The notes: generated by a model from the sequence alone, not told the origin. 42,688 nucleotides of DNA from Burkholderiaceae bacterium (GCA_023384005.1 JAHDXY010000008.1:1-42688); one strand, 5' to 3'; counted from the stretch's first letter, positions 1-9,865 are shown. Program-made: numbers and translations.

Positions 1-686
1 GGCAGGATCGAATCGCGCGCCGACGCGCCCATCGCGTCTGGCAGCGCGGCGGCATACGCGTGCAGCACGGTCGAGCGGTGCGAGTACAGCGCTCCCTTTG
101 GGTTGCCGGTAGTACCCGAGGTGTAGCACAGCGCGACGGCGGAGCGCTCGTCGAAGTCGGGCCAGTGATAACCGTCCTCGCCGCGCGCGAGCAGCGTCTC
201 GTAGCCGAGCAGCTTCGAGCTCGCCGCCGGATTCTTCATTGCCGGCTCGGCGCCCTCGTCGCACAGCGCCACCCATTGCCTGACCTGCGGGCACTTGTCC
301 GCGATCGCCTCGACGATCGGCGCGAAAGTCGTGTCGAAGGCGAGGTGCGTGTCGCCCGCGTGGTTGACGATCCAGGCGATCTGCTCGGGGTGAAGCCTCG
401 GGTTGATCGTGTGGATCACCGCGCCCATGCCGCCGACCCCGTAGTACAACTCCATGTGCCGGTAGCCGTTCCACGCCAGCGTCGCGATCCGGTCGCCCGC
501 CTGCACGCCCGATCGCGTGAGCGCATCGGCCAGCCGCGCCGCGCGTTCGTGGCAGTCGGCCCAGGTGTAGCGGTGGATGTCGCCCTCGACGCGCCGCGAC
601 ACGATCTCGGTGTCGCCGTGGTGGCGTTTGGCGTGCTGCAGGATCGACGAGATCAGCAGCGGCATGTCCATCATCAGGCCTTGCAT
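1..686 (-). CDS. Acyl-CoA synthetase (AMP-binding), N-terminal part, cut by the window edge
   Basis: This gene is absent from the ORF track; I read it by translating the complement. It begins MQGLMMDMPLL and stays open to base 1, giving about 228 codons. The protein would activate a carboxylic acid to its acyl-CoA through an acyl-adenylate. The adenylate-forming P-loop motif YTSGTTGNPKG is visible near residue 190, followed by ALYSHRSTV. The C-terminal half, with the hinge and catalytic lysine, lies outside the window. The opening residues and the VSRRVEGD segment resemble the long-chain or 3-methylthiopropionyl-CoA ligase group (DmdB-like), so the substrate is uncertain. The ATG follows a GGAGA ribosome site. 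The gene diverges from selO across about 165 bases. Confidence 0.88.
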   Translation of the reverse strand, partial: MQGLMMDMPLLISSILQHAKRHHGDTEIVSRRVEGDIHRYTWADCHERAARLADALTRSGVQAGDRIATLAWNGYRHMELYYGVGGMGAVIHTINPRLHPEQIAWIVNHAGDTHLAFDTTFAPIVEAIADKCPQVRQWVALCDEGAEPAMKNPAASSKLLGYETLLARGEDGYHWPDFDERSAVALCYTSGTTGNPKGALYSHRSTVLHAYAAALPDAMGASARDSIL

Positions 687-851
687 CGTTCAGTTCTCCG
701 CACCGGGAAGCGAAGCCAGTGGTGTACCCCGCGCAGCGCGGATGCGTCAAGCGCGCCCGCCGCGACCGGGTGTCGCGCGATCCCCCGTCGCCGGTGGCTT
801 GCGCACACCCCCGGGGCGTCAGGGTCATTGGCGCACGCCTAGAATTGGGCG

Positions 852-2408
852 ATGGACGACACCTTGAAGCCTCGCGCCCCGGTCGCGGCACTCGCAGGCT
901 TGCGCTGGGCGAACCGATTCGCGCGGCTCGATCCGGCGTTCTTCACCCGGCTCGACCCGACGCCGCTGCGCGACCCGTACCTGGTCGCGGCCGACGAATC
1001 GGCCGCGGCGCTGATCGGACTGTCGCCCGAAGCACTCGCGCACCCAGACTTCGCGCGTTTCGTTTGCGGGAACCTGCTTGCACCAGGATGCGAGCCGCTT
1101 GCCAGCGTCTATTCAGGACACCAGTTCGGCGCGTGGGCTGGTCAACTGGGCGACGGACGCGCGATCCTGCTGGGCGACGCAGTGGGGCCCGACGGACGTC
1201 CCTGGGAGCTCCAACTGAAGGGGTCGGGCCTGACGCCCTACTCGCGCATGGGCGACGGCCGCGCGGTGTTGCGCTCTTCGATTCGCGAGTTTCTCTGTTC
1301 GGAGGCGATGCACGCGCTGGGCATTCCGAGCACGCGCGCGCTGGCGGTGGCCGGATCGGACGAAGCGGTGTTTCGCGAAACGATGGAGACTTCGGCGGTG
1401 GTCGCGAGGATGTCGCCGAGCTTCCTGCGCTTTGGCCACTTCGAGCACTTCTACTACGCGGGGCAGCACGCACGGCTCGAGTCGCTCGCAGATCACCTGA
1501 TCGACTGGCATTTCCCCGAGCTGCGCGACGCGAAGGACCGCTACGCCGGCCTGCTCGAACTCGTCTGCGCGCGCACCGCGGAGCTGATCGCGCAATGGCA
1601 GTGCGTGGGCTTCTGCCACGGGGTGATGAACACCGACAACATGTCGATGCTCGGGCTGACGATCGACTACGGCCCTTTCGGTTTCATCGACGGGTTCGAC
1701 GCGAATCACGTCTGCAACCACTCCGATACTGGCGGGCGCTATGCCTACTCGATGCAGCCCGGCGTCGCCGAGTGGAACCTGTACTGCCTCGCGCAGGCGA
1801 TGATGCCGCTGCTCGACTCTCAGGATCAGGCGCAGGCCATCCTCGCCGGGTATCGCCCGGGCTTCTCGCGCGCGCTAGGCGCGGGCCTGCGCGGCAAGCT
1901 CGGGCTGCGCGACGAGCGCCCCGATGACGAAGCGTTGTTCGATTCGCTGTTCTCGATCCTGCATCGGGGGCGTGTCGACTTCACGCGCTTCTTCCGCTTC
2001 CTGTCGCGGGTTCGCAGCGCCGACGCCGGCGGCGACAGCGGGTGCCGCGACCTGTTCGCGGATCGGGCGCAGTTCGATTCCTGGGTCGCAGGCTATCGCG
2101 AGCGGCTCCAGAGCGAGGGCGCCGACGACGCCGATCGTGCCGCGAGGATGAACGCGGTCAATCCGAAGTTCGTCTTGCGCAATTACCTCGCCGAGACGGC
2201 GATCCGCGCGGCGCGTGGCGACGACGAATCGCAGCGCCTGCGCGCCGCGCCGGGCGCCGGGAGGGTTCGCGAGGCGGGCGAGTTCGAGGAGGTGCGGCGC
2301 CTCGCAGCGGTGCTCTCACGACCCTACGACGAGCAGCCCGAGCACGAGTCCTATGCGGCCGCGCCGCCCGACTGGGCGTGCGCCCTGGAGGTGAGTTGCT
2401 CTTCCTGA
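852..2408 (+). CDS. selO: Protein adenylyltransferase SelO (YdiU/UPF0061 family)
   Basis: SelO is a pseudokinase-fold enzyme that transfers AMP from ATP onto Ser, Thr or Tyr of target proteins and is linked to redox stress. The 518-residue product has the expected length. It shows family signatures in order: SVYSGHQFG, the lysine-containing [12 protein letters not shown] segment, [16 protein letters not shown], and the catalytic and metal region [11 protein letters not shown] followed by DYGPFGFID. It ends in VSCSS, the C-terminal cysteine position that is selenocysteine in animal SelO; here it is an ordinary Cys codon. The ribosome site before ATG 852 is weak. The gene stands alone and converges on the small ORF at 2459-2584. 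Confidence 0.95.
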   Translation: MDDTLKPRAPVAALAGLRWANRFARLDPAFFTRLDPTPLRDPYLVAADESAAALIGLSPEALAHPDFARFVCGNLLAPGCEPLASVYSGHQFGAWAGQLGDGRAILLGDAVGPDGRPWELQLKGSGLTPYSRMGDGRAVLRSSIREFLCSEAMHALGIPSTRALAVAGSDEAVFRETMETSAVVARMSPSFLRFGHFEHFYYAGQHARLESLADHLIDWHFPELRDAKDRYAGLLELVCARTAELIAQWQCVGFCHGVMNTDNMSMLGLTIDYGPFGFIDGFDANHVCNHSDTGGRYAYSMQPGVAEWNLYCLAQAMMPLLDSQDQAQAILAGYRPGFSRALGAGLRGKLGLRDERPDDEALFDSLFSILHRGRVDFTRFFRFLSRVRSADAGGDSGCRDLFADRAQFDSWVAGYRERLQSEGADDADRAARMNAVNPKFVLRNYLAETAIRAARGDDESQRLRAAPGAGRVREAGEFEEVRRLAAVLSRPYDEQPEHESYAAAPPDWACALEVSCSS

Positions 2409-2458
2409 TCCCGGCGGGCGCGTGCCGGCGGGAATCGATGGCGTGCCGTGCTTGCTGC

Positions 2459-2584
2459 TTACTTCTTGACTTTCTCGAGCATGCGAAAGACGTAGCTGGG
2501 CGAACCCTTGAACATGCGCTTGAGCATCTTGGGCAGGCAGCGGCGTTCCAGCGTGTTGCGACGGTTGCGGTTGCGTTCGGCCAT
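2459..2584 (-). CDS. Small basic protein of unknown function (41 aa)
   Basis: A 41-codon ORF begins MAERNRNRRN and ends LEKVKK before a TAA stop. The ORF track shows it only as the tail of a 326-residue shadow frame (2459-3439). I start it at ATG 2584 because GGAGAG lies seven to eight bases upstream and because the upstream frame runs antisense through yciB and bolA. The peptide is very basic, with about a third Arg and Lys, and has no membrane segment. I do not recognise the family. It diverges from yciB and converges with selO. Nucleic-acid or ribosome association would fit its charge, but that is speculation. Confidence 0.6.
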   Translation of the reverse strand: MAERNRNRRNTLERRCLPKMLKRMFKGSPSYVFRMLEKVKK

Positions 2585-2689
2585 GAAGGACTCTCCGGTG
2601 TCGAAATTCGGTGACTGCACAGGCAGTCCAACCGGGAAGTGTAACCGTTTCCACGCCGAAACGCTCGGACGCCGGGTTAAACTGCGCCG

Positions 2690-3286
2690 ATGAAGTTCCT
2701 CTTCGACATGCTGCCGGTGATCCTGTTCTTCGTCGCCTACAAGGCGGCCGACATCTTCGTCGCCACCGGCGTCGCGATCGTCGCCAGCATCGCGCAGATC
2801 GTCTGGCTGCGCCTGCGCGGCCGGGTGATCGAGAACATGCAGTGGGTGAGCCTGGGGATCATCGTCGTGTTCGGCGGCATGACGCTGCTGTTGCACGACG
2901 AAACCTTCATCAAGTGGAAACCCACCGTTCTCTACGCGCTGTTCGCCGTGGCGCTCTTCGTCGGGCGCTACCTGATGAAGCGCAACCTGATCGAGGCGAT
3001 GATGGGCAAGCAGATCGCGCTGCCCGCCCCCGTGTGGGAGAAGCTGAACATCGCCTGGATCGGTTTCTTCCTGCTCCAGGGCGTGCTGAACATCTTCGTC
3101 GCTTACAGCTTTTCCACCGACGTCTGGGTGAATTTCAAGCTGTTCGGTTCGCTCGGCCTCACGCTCGTGTTCGTCGTGCTCCAGGCGCTGTACTTCAGCC
3201 GCCACATCGAGGAAGAGCCTGAAGCCGCCGCTCCCGCCGTCGTCCCTGCCCCGCCCAAGCAATCCGCAGATGCGCCCAACGATTGA
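2690..3286 (+). CDS. yciB: Inner membrane-spanning protein YciB (septation protein A)
   Basis: YciB is an inner-membrane protein involved in envelope integrity and cell division. The 198-residue product matches the usual length. It opens with MKFLFDMLPVILFFVAYK and carries about five hydrophobic segments, including a region near residues 50-70, the LYALFAVALFVGRYL segment, and a C-terminal LTLVFVVLQALYF helix. A short acidic and proline-rich tail follows. The last 17 bases overlap the start of the bolA-like gene, so the two are probably translated together. The yciB-bolA-ppiC order is familiar from beta-proteobacteria. Confidence 0.95.
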   Translation: MKFLFDMLPVILFFVAYKAADIFVATGVAIVASIAQIVWLRLRGRVIENMQWVSLGIIVVFGGMTLLLHDETFIKWKPTVLYALFAVALFVGRYLMKRNLIEAMMGKQIALPAPVWEKLNIAWIGFFLLQGVLNIFVAYSFSTDVWVNFKLFGSLGLTLVFVVLQALYFSRHIEEEPEAAAPAVVPAPPKQSADAPND

Positions 3287-3536
3287 GCAGATCGGCGCCC
3301 GGCTCGCCGCGGCGTTTCCCGGCTCGGAGTTCGAGGTGATCGACGAGAGCCACCTGCACGCGGGCCACGCCGGGGCGCGGGGCGGCGCGGGGCACTTCCG
3401 TGTGCGTATCGCCTCGCGACGCTTCGACGGCCTGGCCACGCTGGCGCGTCATCGCCTCGTGTATGATTCCGTGCGCGACTGGATGCCCGACCGGATTCAC
3501 GCGCTGTCGATCGACGCGCGGCTGCCCGGTCGCTGA
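3270..3536 (+). CDS. BolA family protein
   Basis: An 88-residue BolA-fold protein. BolA proteins work with monothiol glutaredoxins in iron-sulfur trafficking, and some act as regulators in stress. The family pattern is visible: an N-terminal helix (IEQIGARLAAAF), a core VIDESHLHAGHAG, where the histidine-containing loop is typical of BolA, then FRVRIASRRFDGL and LVYDSVRDWM and a final HALSIDARLP strand. The start overlaps yciB by 17 bases. Which BolA subgroup it belongs to cannot be decided by eye. Confidence 0.92.
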   Translation: MRPTIEQIGARLAAAFPGSEFEVIDESHLHAGHAGARGGAGHFRVRIASRRFDGLATLARHRLVYDSVRDWMPDRIHALSIDARLPGR

Positions 3537-3621
3537 GTTCTCCGGCGCGCGGACCCGCCCGATTCCCGCGCGCGCGAACCGCGCCGCTGCGGCCCTGGAC
3601 TCACCCTAGAGGACCCGATTC

Positions 3622-4407
3622 ATGACCCGATTCGCCCCCCGCGCAGTTGCCCTCGCGCTCGCCCTCGCATTCGCCGCCTCTGGTGCGGCGTGGGCGCAAA
3701 ACGCCGCAATGGTCAACAACAAGGCGATCCCGAAGGCGCGCGTCGACGAGTTCGTGCAGGCGCTGGTCTCGCAGGGCCGCCCCGACACGCCCGAATTGCG
3801 CGCGGCGGTTCGCGAGGAACTGATCGCTCGCGAGATCTTCACCCAGGAAGCCGAACGCAAGGGCCTCGCGCGCAGCGCCGACGTGCAGCGTCAGCTCGAC
3901 AACGCGCGCCAGCAGATCATGATCCAGGCGCTGATCCGCGACTACATGAAGGCCAATCCGATCAAGGACGACGAGGTCAAGGCCGAGTATGACAAGCTCG
4001 CCAAGCAATCGGCCGACAAGGAATACAAGGCGCGCCACATCCTGGTCGAGAAGGAGGACCAGGCCAAACAGATCATCGAGCAGCTGAAGAAGGGCGCGAA
4101 GTTCGAGGAACTCGCCAAGCAGTCGAAGGATCCGGGTTCGGCGGCCAACGGTGGCGACCTCGACTGGAATGCCTCCGGGACCTTCGTCAAGCCGTTCTCC
4201 GACGCGATGACCCAGCTGGAAAAGGGCAAGTTCACCGAAACGCCGGTGCAGACGCAGTTCGGCTGGCACGTGATTCGCCTCGACGACCTGCGCGAGACCA
4301 AGGCTCCGCCGATCGACCAGGTTCGCCCGCAGATCCAGCAGGAACTCGAGCGCCGCCGCGTGCAGGCGCTGCAGCAGGAACTGCGCGCCAAGGCCAAGGT
4401 CCAGTAG
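3622..4407 (+). CDS. Parvulin-type peptidylprolyl isomerase, periplasmic (PpiC/SurA-like)
   Basis: The product is 261 residues. A signal peptide (MTRFAPRAVALALALAF, cleavage near AWA-QN) sends it to the periplasm. An N-terminal helical SurA_N-like part (about 25-120) precedes one parvulin rotamase domain (about 128-225), marked by YKARHILVEKEDQA, the FEELAKQSKDPGSAANGGDLDW block and the closing FGWHVIRLDD. It is expected to isomerise X-Pro bonds in exported proteins and assist outer-membrane protein folding. It lies 85 bases after bolA in the same direction. Its stop codon lies inside the hairpin at 4401-4426. Confidence 0.94.
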   Translation: MTRFAPRAVALALALAFAASGAAWAQNAAMVNNKAIPKARVDEFVQALVSQGRPDTPELRAAVREELIAREIFTQEAERKGLARSADVQRQLDNARQQIMIQALIRDYMKANPIKDDEVKAEYDKLAKQSADKEYKARHILVEKEDQAKQIIEQLKKGAKFEELAKQSKDPGSAANGGDLDWNASGTFVKPFSDAMTQLEKGKFTETPVQTQFGWHVIRLDDLRETKAPPIDQVRPQIQQELERRRVQALQQELRAKAKVQ

Positions 4408-4426
4408 CGAGCAAAGCTCGCACTGG
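4401..4426. terminator. Hairpin at the end of the ppiC-like gene, between convergent genes
   Basis: CCAGT-A-GCGAGC, loop AAA, GCTCGC-ACTGG forms an 11-pair stem with a single bulged A. It contains the TAG stop of the isomerase and ends just before the stop of the convergent beta-propeller gene. There is no T-run on either side, so termination is plausible but not proven. Confidence 0.55.
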
Positions 4427-4431
4427 CGGCT

Positions 4432-5565
4432 TCACTTGCCGGCGGCTCTCCAGTCGCGGAACACGTCCAGGTCGAATCCGTCCGGGTAGAACAGGTAGCC
4501 GGGGCGATGACCGGGCGTATCGGTCACGCCGTACTGCCAGGTGATTTTCTTCGTGACACGGTCGATCACGATCACCCGATGGCGAAGGTCGTCGGCGACA
4601 AGAATGTCACCGGTGCCCGGCAACTCGCGCGCCAAAGACGGATGGTCCAGCATTCCCTCGCCCGACTTCACGTCGTACTGCCACAGCACGCGGCGCGTGA
4701 CCGGATCGAAGATCACCACGCGCCCTGGTTTCCAGAAATCGGCGACGATCACGTTGCGCCCGTCCACGGTCGGAAAGGCGTCCGACGGATAACGAACGTT
4801 GGGCGCCTTCACGCTCCAGACGACCTTGCCTTCGCGCGTGATCCGGGTGATCCAGGCGTCGCGGATCTCTGACACGAGAATGTCGCCGTTGTCCAAGGGC
4901 GTGGCGCCATTGGGGTAGGCGAGCCGCTCCGGCGGCGCATGCCGGCAATCGCCCGGCTTGCCCCACTGCGTGGTGATCTCGCTCGTTTTCGGGTCGATGA
5001 TCAGCACGCGGCAGTTGCGGATGTCGGCGGTAAGAAAACTGCCGTCCGCGAGCAGGTGCGCGTCGTCGGGGAAGTTGAGATAGCCCGGTTTCGAACCCTT
5101 CTTCTCTGGAACGCCGTAGGTCCAGGTGATCTCGCGCTTCTCGTAGTCGACGATGTGCACGTCGTAGTTGTCCTCCTCGCTCACGGCGAGGCGCTTGCCA
5201 TCTTCGGAGAAGTTCACGTCCTCGTTGCCGCTATAGATCGTGAGGTTCGGCGTCGGGAATTCCCAGACGATCCGTTTGTCTGGCGTCACCTCGATCAGCC
5301 GGTTGTTGCGCCGGTCTGCGATCACGATCGGATACGGCAGCGGCTTGCCCCAGCTCGGCACCGGCGCCTTGCGATTGCCGGTGATCGGTGGAATCGGCGG
5401 CAGCACCACCCCGCTCGAGACGACGCCCGCCCCTTTGGGATCGTCGAGCTTCGCGCCGACAAGGTCGGCAGGCGGAGACGACCGAGCCGCTGCGCTAGCG
5501 ACGATCAGCACGAGCGCGATCATCGCGCGGCGCATTGCCTGAAACAGACCGGTATCTTGGCGCAT
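4432..5565 (-). CDS. Exported beta-propeller protein, arylsulfotransferase/PQQ-propeller-like
   Basis: The 377-codon product has a signal peptide that could start at Met1 or, more typically, at MRRAMIALVL (Met11). The mature part is a series of beta-propeller blades. Six copies of a strand ending in a Trp-aromatic pattern are visible: RIVWEFPTP, EITWTYGVP, EITTQWGKP, KVVWSVKAP, RVLWQYDVK and KITWQYGVT. Between them lie blade motifs such as VIADRRNNRLIEV and ILVSEIRDAWITRI. Such folds occur in NHL, PQQ-propeller and ASST-type proteins. I see no clear ASST catalytic histidine arrangement, so enzyme activity is not claimed. It converges with the ppiC-like gene and lies downstream of the palindrome at 5611-5633. 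Confidence 0.8.
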   Translation of the reverse strand: MRQDTGLFQAMRRAMIALVLIVASAAARSSPPADLVGAKLDDPKGAGVVSSGVVLPPIPPITGNRKAPVPSWGKPLPYPIVIADRRNNRLIEVTPDKRIVWEFPTPNLTIYSGNEDVNFSEDGKRLAVSEEDNYDVHIVDYEKREITWTYGVPEKKGSKPGYLNFPDDAHLLADGSFLTADIRNCRVLIIDPKTSEITTQWGKPGDCRHAPPERLAYPNGATPLDNGDILVSEIRDAWITRITREGKVVWSVKAPNVRYPSDAFPTVDGRNVIVADFWKPGRVVIFDPVTRRVLWQYDVKSGEGMLDHPSLARELPGTGDILVADDLRHRVIVIDRVTKKITWQYGVTDTPGHRPGYLFYPDGFDLDVFRDWRAAGK

Positions 5566-5610
5566 CCGATCAGGCTAGCCTCGCCGCGCTGCCGAACCTT
5601 GACGGCGGGC

Positions 5611-5633
5611 AACGATTTGTCTGGAAAATCGTT
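5611..5633. promoter_or_regulatory. Perfect 8-bp inverted repeat AACGATTT-N7-AAATCGTT
   Basis: The repeat is AT-rich against a GC-rich background. It lies about 46 bases upstream of the beta-propeller start and 44 bases past the end of the M81 gene. It could be a terminator of the M81 transcript or an operator of the propeller gene. No clear T-run follows on the minus strand, which slightly favours an operator or a structured leader. Confidence 0.45.
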
Positions 5634-5676
5634 TCTCGCGGACGCCGCCTGGGCGCAGCCCGGGCGCCGTCGCGGG

Positions 5677-7168
5677 TCAGTCCAGGTCGAGCGGGAACAC
5701 CGGCCGGCGCACCTTGTTGTAGCTGAGCTTGCGCAGGTCGTCCGAGGTCAGCCCTGCACCGGCGTCGACCACCAGCACCTCGCTGGAAATCGGGCCGAAA
5801 GCCGCGTGAAAGTGCTGCGCGGACTTCACCGCGACCACCGCCTGCGCGGCAGGGTCGATTCCGGCGTGGAGGAAGAACTGCCGGTCGAGCGCCTGGAATC
5901 GCCGACTGGCGAGCACGACGCGAACGTTGCCGATCGCGAGCACCGCGCTCGGCCCCATCTCGATCGAGATGCCCTTGCCCCTCGGCCCGTCGTAGATCAG
6001 GCGGCCGTCGGTGAGCCGCTCGACCCGCCCGGTGACAGCGAGTGGCGCGCCGAGTGCGGGGTCGATCTTTCCGCCCAGCTCGGCGCTCAGCGTCGCGCCC
6101 ACGCCGGCGTGGTGGCACTGCGACGCCACGTGCGGGTCGAACATTGTCGCGAACACCGTGCCCGGGATGTCGGCTTCGATCAGCGCCCCAAGCAATCCGG
6201 TGGCATCGCCGTAGCCCCCGCCCCCCGGGTTGTCGGCGAAATCGGCGATCACCGTGGGTTTCGCGCCAGGCGCGCGACGCGCGATCCGCCGCATCGCCTG
6301 CCCGATATCGATCGTCTGCACCGTCTGCTGGTGGCGTCGCTGCCACATCGCATCGACCAGATCGGCCGCGATCTCACGCAACGCCGGCGCGTCCCCGTCG
6401 CTGACGATTACGGCACTCGGACCACACTGCTCGATGTCGGCGCGCGAGAACCCGGCGTTGATGCTGATCGACAGAATCGCCGGGTTGGCCGCCTTCGCTC
6501 GCGCGGCGAGGTCGAGCACTTCGAGCATCGGTCCGGGCGCGGTCGTGCGGCCGTGGTCGAGCGCGAAGATCATCGCGCCGCGGGCGACGCAAGTGTGCGG
6601 CCTGATCTCGCCGGCCATCGCACGCGCGAGCAGGTCGGCGGCCTCGGTCCCGACCTCGTACAGATCGACGTGCGGATAGGTCCGATACGAAACCAGGATG
6701 TCGGCCAGCCGGGCCATCTCGTCGGTGACGTTCGCGTGCAGGTCGAGCGTCGCGGCGATCGGAACCCCGGGTCCGAGGACTTCGCGCAGTGCGCCGAGCA
6801 CGGCGCCCTCGCCGTCGTCGTGGTGTTCGGCGACCATTGCTCCGTGCAGGTTCAGAAGCACGCCGTCGAAAGGGCCCTCGTCGCGCGCCGCCGCGACGAT
6901 TTCGCCGCAGATCGTGCGGAAAGCCTCGTCGCTCACCGGGCCCGATGGCGTCGCGTCGGCCACGATTGGCGTCGCGAGTTCCCATCCGTGGCGCCGCGCG
7001 GCGTCAAGGAACGAACGCGCCGACTTCGGTTCGGGTATCGGCCAGGCGCGCCGCCACCTGCGGTCCGCGAAAGAGCGCGCGAGCACGATAGGCCGCCAGG
7101 TCGGCCAGCTGGCGGGAGAACGTGTTGGTCTCGTGCTTGAAGCCGGCTACGAGTACGCGCTTGCCCAT
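5677..7168 (-). pseudogene. M81 family metallopeptidase (MlrC-like), interrupted by a frameshift
   Basis: MlrC-type proteins are zinc metallopeptidases named after microcystin degradation, and most have unknown substrates. The ORF track gives 5677-7086 with an N-terminus (MLARSFADRR) unlike the family. From ATG 7168 another frame reads MGKRVLVAGFKHETNTFS and on to ADTRTEVGAF, which is the proper family start, but it hits a stop soon after. Joining it to LDAARRHGWEL in the second frame restores a full-length protein of about 495 residues. The break lies at a GTTC duplication (7009-7016), where four extra bases shift the frame. Downstream motifs are intact: LNLHGAMVAEH, the metal region LDLHANVTDE and YPHVDLYE, and ADNPGGGGYGD. 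It is either a recent null allele or a sequencing error. It follows tadA by 51 bases. Confidence 0.88.
7009..7016. repeat. 4-bp tandem duplication (GAAC)2 that breaks the M81 gene
   Basis: The plus strand reads AAGGAACGAACGCGC; the coding strand reads GCGTTCGTTCCTTGAC. Removing one GTTC gives GCG TTC CTT GAC (A-F-L-D) and joins the two frames exactly where the family sequence is continuous (EVGAF-LDAA). Confidence 0.85.
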
Positions 7169-7219
7169 TGTGTTCACCCCGAGGGTTGCAAAGAGGCCGA
7201 AGATGCCGGCACCACGGTT

Positions 7220-8207
<988 letters not shown>

Positions 8208-8242
8208 TGTGAGTTTCTCCAGCAGGGGTTCTCTCGCCTTGC

Positions 8243-9865
8243 TCAGGCCAGCGTGAATGGGCATTCGATCATGTCGAAGGGGTCGTACTTCAGACCCCGC
8301 GCAAGGCGGATGACGCCGATCACCTCGCCCGCCGTTGCGTACACCTTGACCGCGTCGATGATCGCCGGCATCAGGTTGAAGCGGTCGCCCTTTCGTGCAT
8401 CCGTGTGCAGGCGGCGCAGGCTCGCTTCGATCGCCGCCGTGTCGCGTGTCTTCTTCCACTGCGCCATCCTGCGCGCGATCTCGCCCGGCTCTGCCGCGTG
8501 GAGCTCCTGCACCGGAACCTCGAACAACTCGTCCTGCTGCGCGATCGCCAGGTGGTTGACGCCCACGACCAGGCGCTCTTTGCTGTTCATCTCCCGGAAC
8601 TTGATGTTCGCCTCTTCCCTGAGCATCGACTCGATGTGCCCCTGCTCGATCGCCGCGACCAGACCGCCTAGCGAGTCGATCTCCTCGAGGATGCGGTAGG
8701 CCGCAGCCTCGACCTCGTTGGTGAGGCTCTCGACGAAGTACGACCCGGCGAGCGGATCGGTCACGTCGGCGACGCCCGATTCGACCGCGACGATGTGCTG
8801 GGTGTTCAGCGACATGCGTGCCGCGAGCGCAGAGGGCTCGGCGTAGGCATTGTCCAGCGTCGCGTTGTCGATCGCGGTGCAGCCGACCATCGCGCCGGCG
8901 AGCGTCTGGATCGCGCAGCGCGCGACGTTGTTTAGCGGCTGCTGGTAGGTCATCGTGCGCCCGGAGGTGTGCACGGCGATCAGCAGCTGGCAGGACTTCT
9001 CCTTCTTCGCGCCGAACTGCTCCTTCGCCATCCGCGCCCACATTCGGCGCAGCGCGCGCACCTTGGCGATCTCCTCGAAGAAGCGCGACCCGATGCTCAC
9101 GAGCTGGTACGGAACGCGCATCGCGTCGTCGAAGTCCAGTCCGCGTTCGTTGATCAGCCGTGCGCAGATCTCCTTGAGCATCGAAAGCTCGACCGCTAGC
9201 GCCTGCGCGTTGTTGCCGCCCGATTCCTGGAAGTGCTGGCCGACCAGGCCGCTGCGCATGCGGATGCCGTTGCGCACCACGTACTCCGCGGCGTCGAGAA
9301 AGAGCTTCATGTTCAGGTCGAAAGGCTGCACGTCGGTCTGGCCGAAGGCGTTGCCGAACGGCGATTCGGTGACGCTGCCGTGGACTTCGCGGGGATCGAT
9401 TCCGCGCTTCTCGGCCAGCGCCACCACATAGGCCAGGCGAAGCGTCGATGGCGCGCAACAGCCGAGCAGCGTGATCGACTGTCCGGTCAGCGGGATGTCC
9501 TGCATCAGTTCCTCGAACTCGAGCAAGGAGCTGCCAGGCCAGCCGAGGATGCCGTTTTCGTGGCGCGCCAGCGGATGATCGGCATCGATGCACGACGAGG
9601 AAACCCGGTCGTGGATCACGCACATGCCGCCGGTCTGACCCATCTCGCGGTATTTCTTCAGGGCCTTGTTGGCATCGCTCGACGTGCCCAGTCCGGCGGT
9701 CATCCTTCTGGTCCACATCCGGTTGCGGTAGCCGTTCTCGTGGTAACCCCGGGTGTAGGGAAAGCGCCCCGGATCGCCGATGTCGCGTTCGTAGTCCAGC
9801 CCCGCTATGTCGCCCGGGCCGTAGACCGGCTTGATCTGGTAGCCGTAGTCGGTAGCGCGTTTCAT
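8243..9865 (-). CDS. Acyl-CoA mutase large subunit, divergent (methylmalonyl-CoA mutase superfamily)
   Basis: The 540-residue TIM-barrel subunit would, with the B12 subunit, move a group between adjacent carbons of an acyl-CoA by a radical mechanism. Superfamily marks are clear: YTRGYHENGYRNRMWT, QTGG, TYQQPLNNVARCAIQ, SLNTQHIVAVESGVADVTDPL GSY and NLMPAIIDAVK. Several substrate-side motifs differ from methylmalonyl-CoA mutase by hand alignment. The usual FDLPTQxGYDSDHP loop reads IHDRVSSSCIDADHP; the PSMR segment whose arginine holds the methylmalonyl carboxylate aligns with LNMK; SGYHxxEAG reads VGQHFQESGG, keeping the histidine. So the substrate is probably not methylmalonyl-CoA. The start overlaps the stop of the PaaK-like gene by four bases. 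No MeaB-type chaperone gene is nearby. Confidence 0.88.
   Translation of the reverse strand: MKRATDYGYQIKPVYGPGDIAGLDYERDIGDPGRFPYTRGYHENGYRNRMWTRRMTAGLGTSSDANKALKKYREMGQTGGMCVIHDRVSSSCIDADHPLARHENGILGWPGSSLLEFEELMQDIPLTGQSITLLGCCAPSTLRLAYVVALAEKRGIDPREVHGSVTESPFGNAFGQTDVQPFDLNMKLFLDAAEYVVRNGIRMRSGLVGQHFQESGGNNAQALAVELSMLKEICARLINERGLDFDDAMRVPYQLVSIGSRFFEEIAKVRALRRMWARMAKEQFGAKKEKSCQLLIAVHTSGRTMTYQQPLNNVARCAIQTLAGAMVGCTAIDNATLDNAYAEPSALAARMSLNTQHIVAVESGVADVTDPLAGSYFVESLTNEVEAAAYRILEEIDSLGGLVAAIEQGHIESMLREEANIKFREMNSKERLVVGVNHLAIAQQDELFEVPVQELHAAEPGEIARRMAQWKKTRDTAAIEASLRRLHTDARKGDRFNLMPAIIDAVKVYATAGEVIGVIRLARGLKYDPFDMIECPFTLA

Noticed and set aside
2372-2408. Selenocysteine in SelO
   Set aside because: The C-terminal position is a Cys codon and the frame has no internal TGA.
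4939-7140. 733-aa plus-strand ORF
   Set aside because: Antisense to the beta-propeller and M81 genes; no recognisable domain.
8243-9865. Ordinary methylmalonyl-CoA mutase assignment
   Set aside because: Substrate-side motifs differ and no meaB or propionyl-CoA carboxylase genes are nearby.
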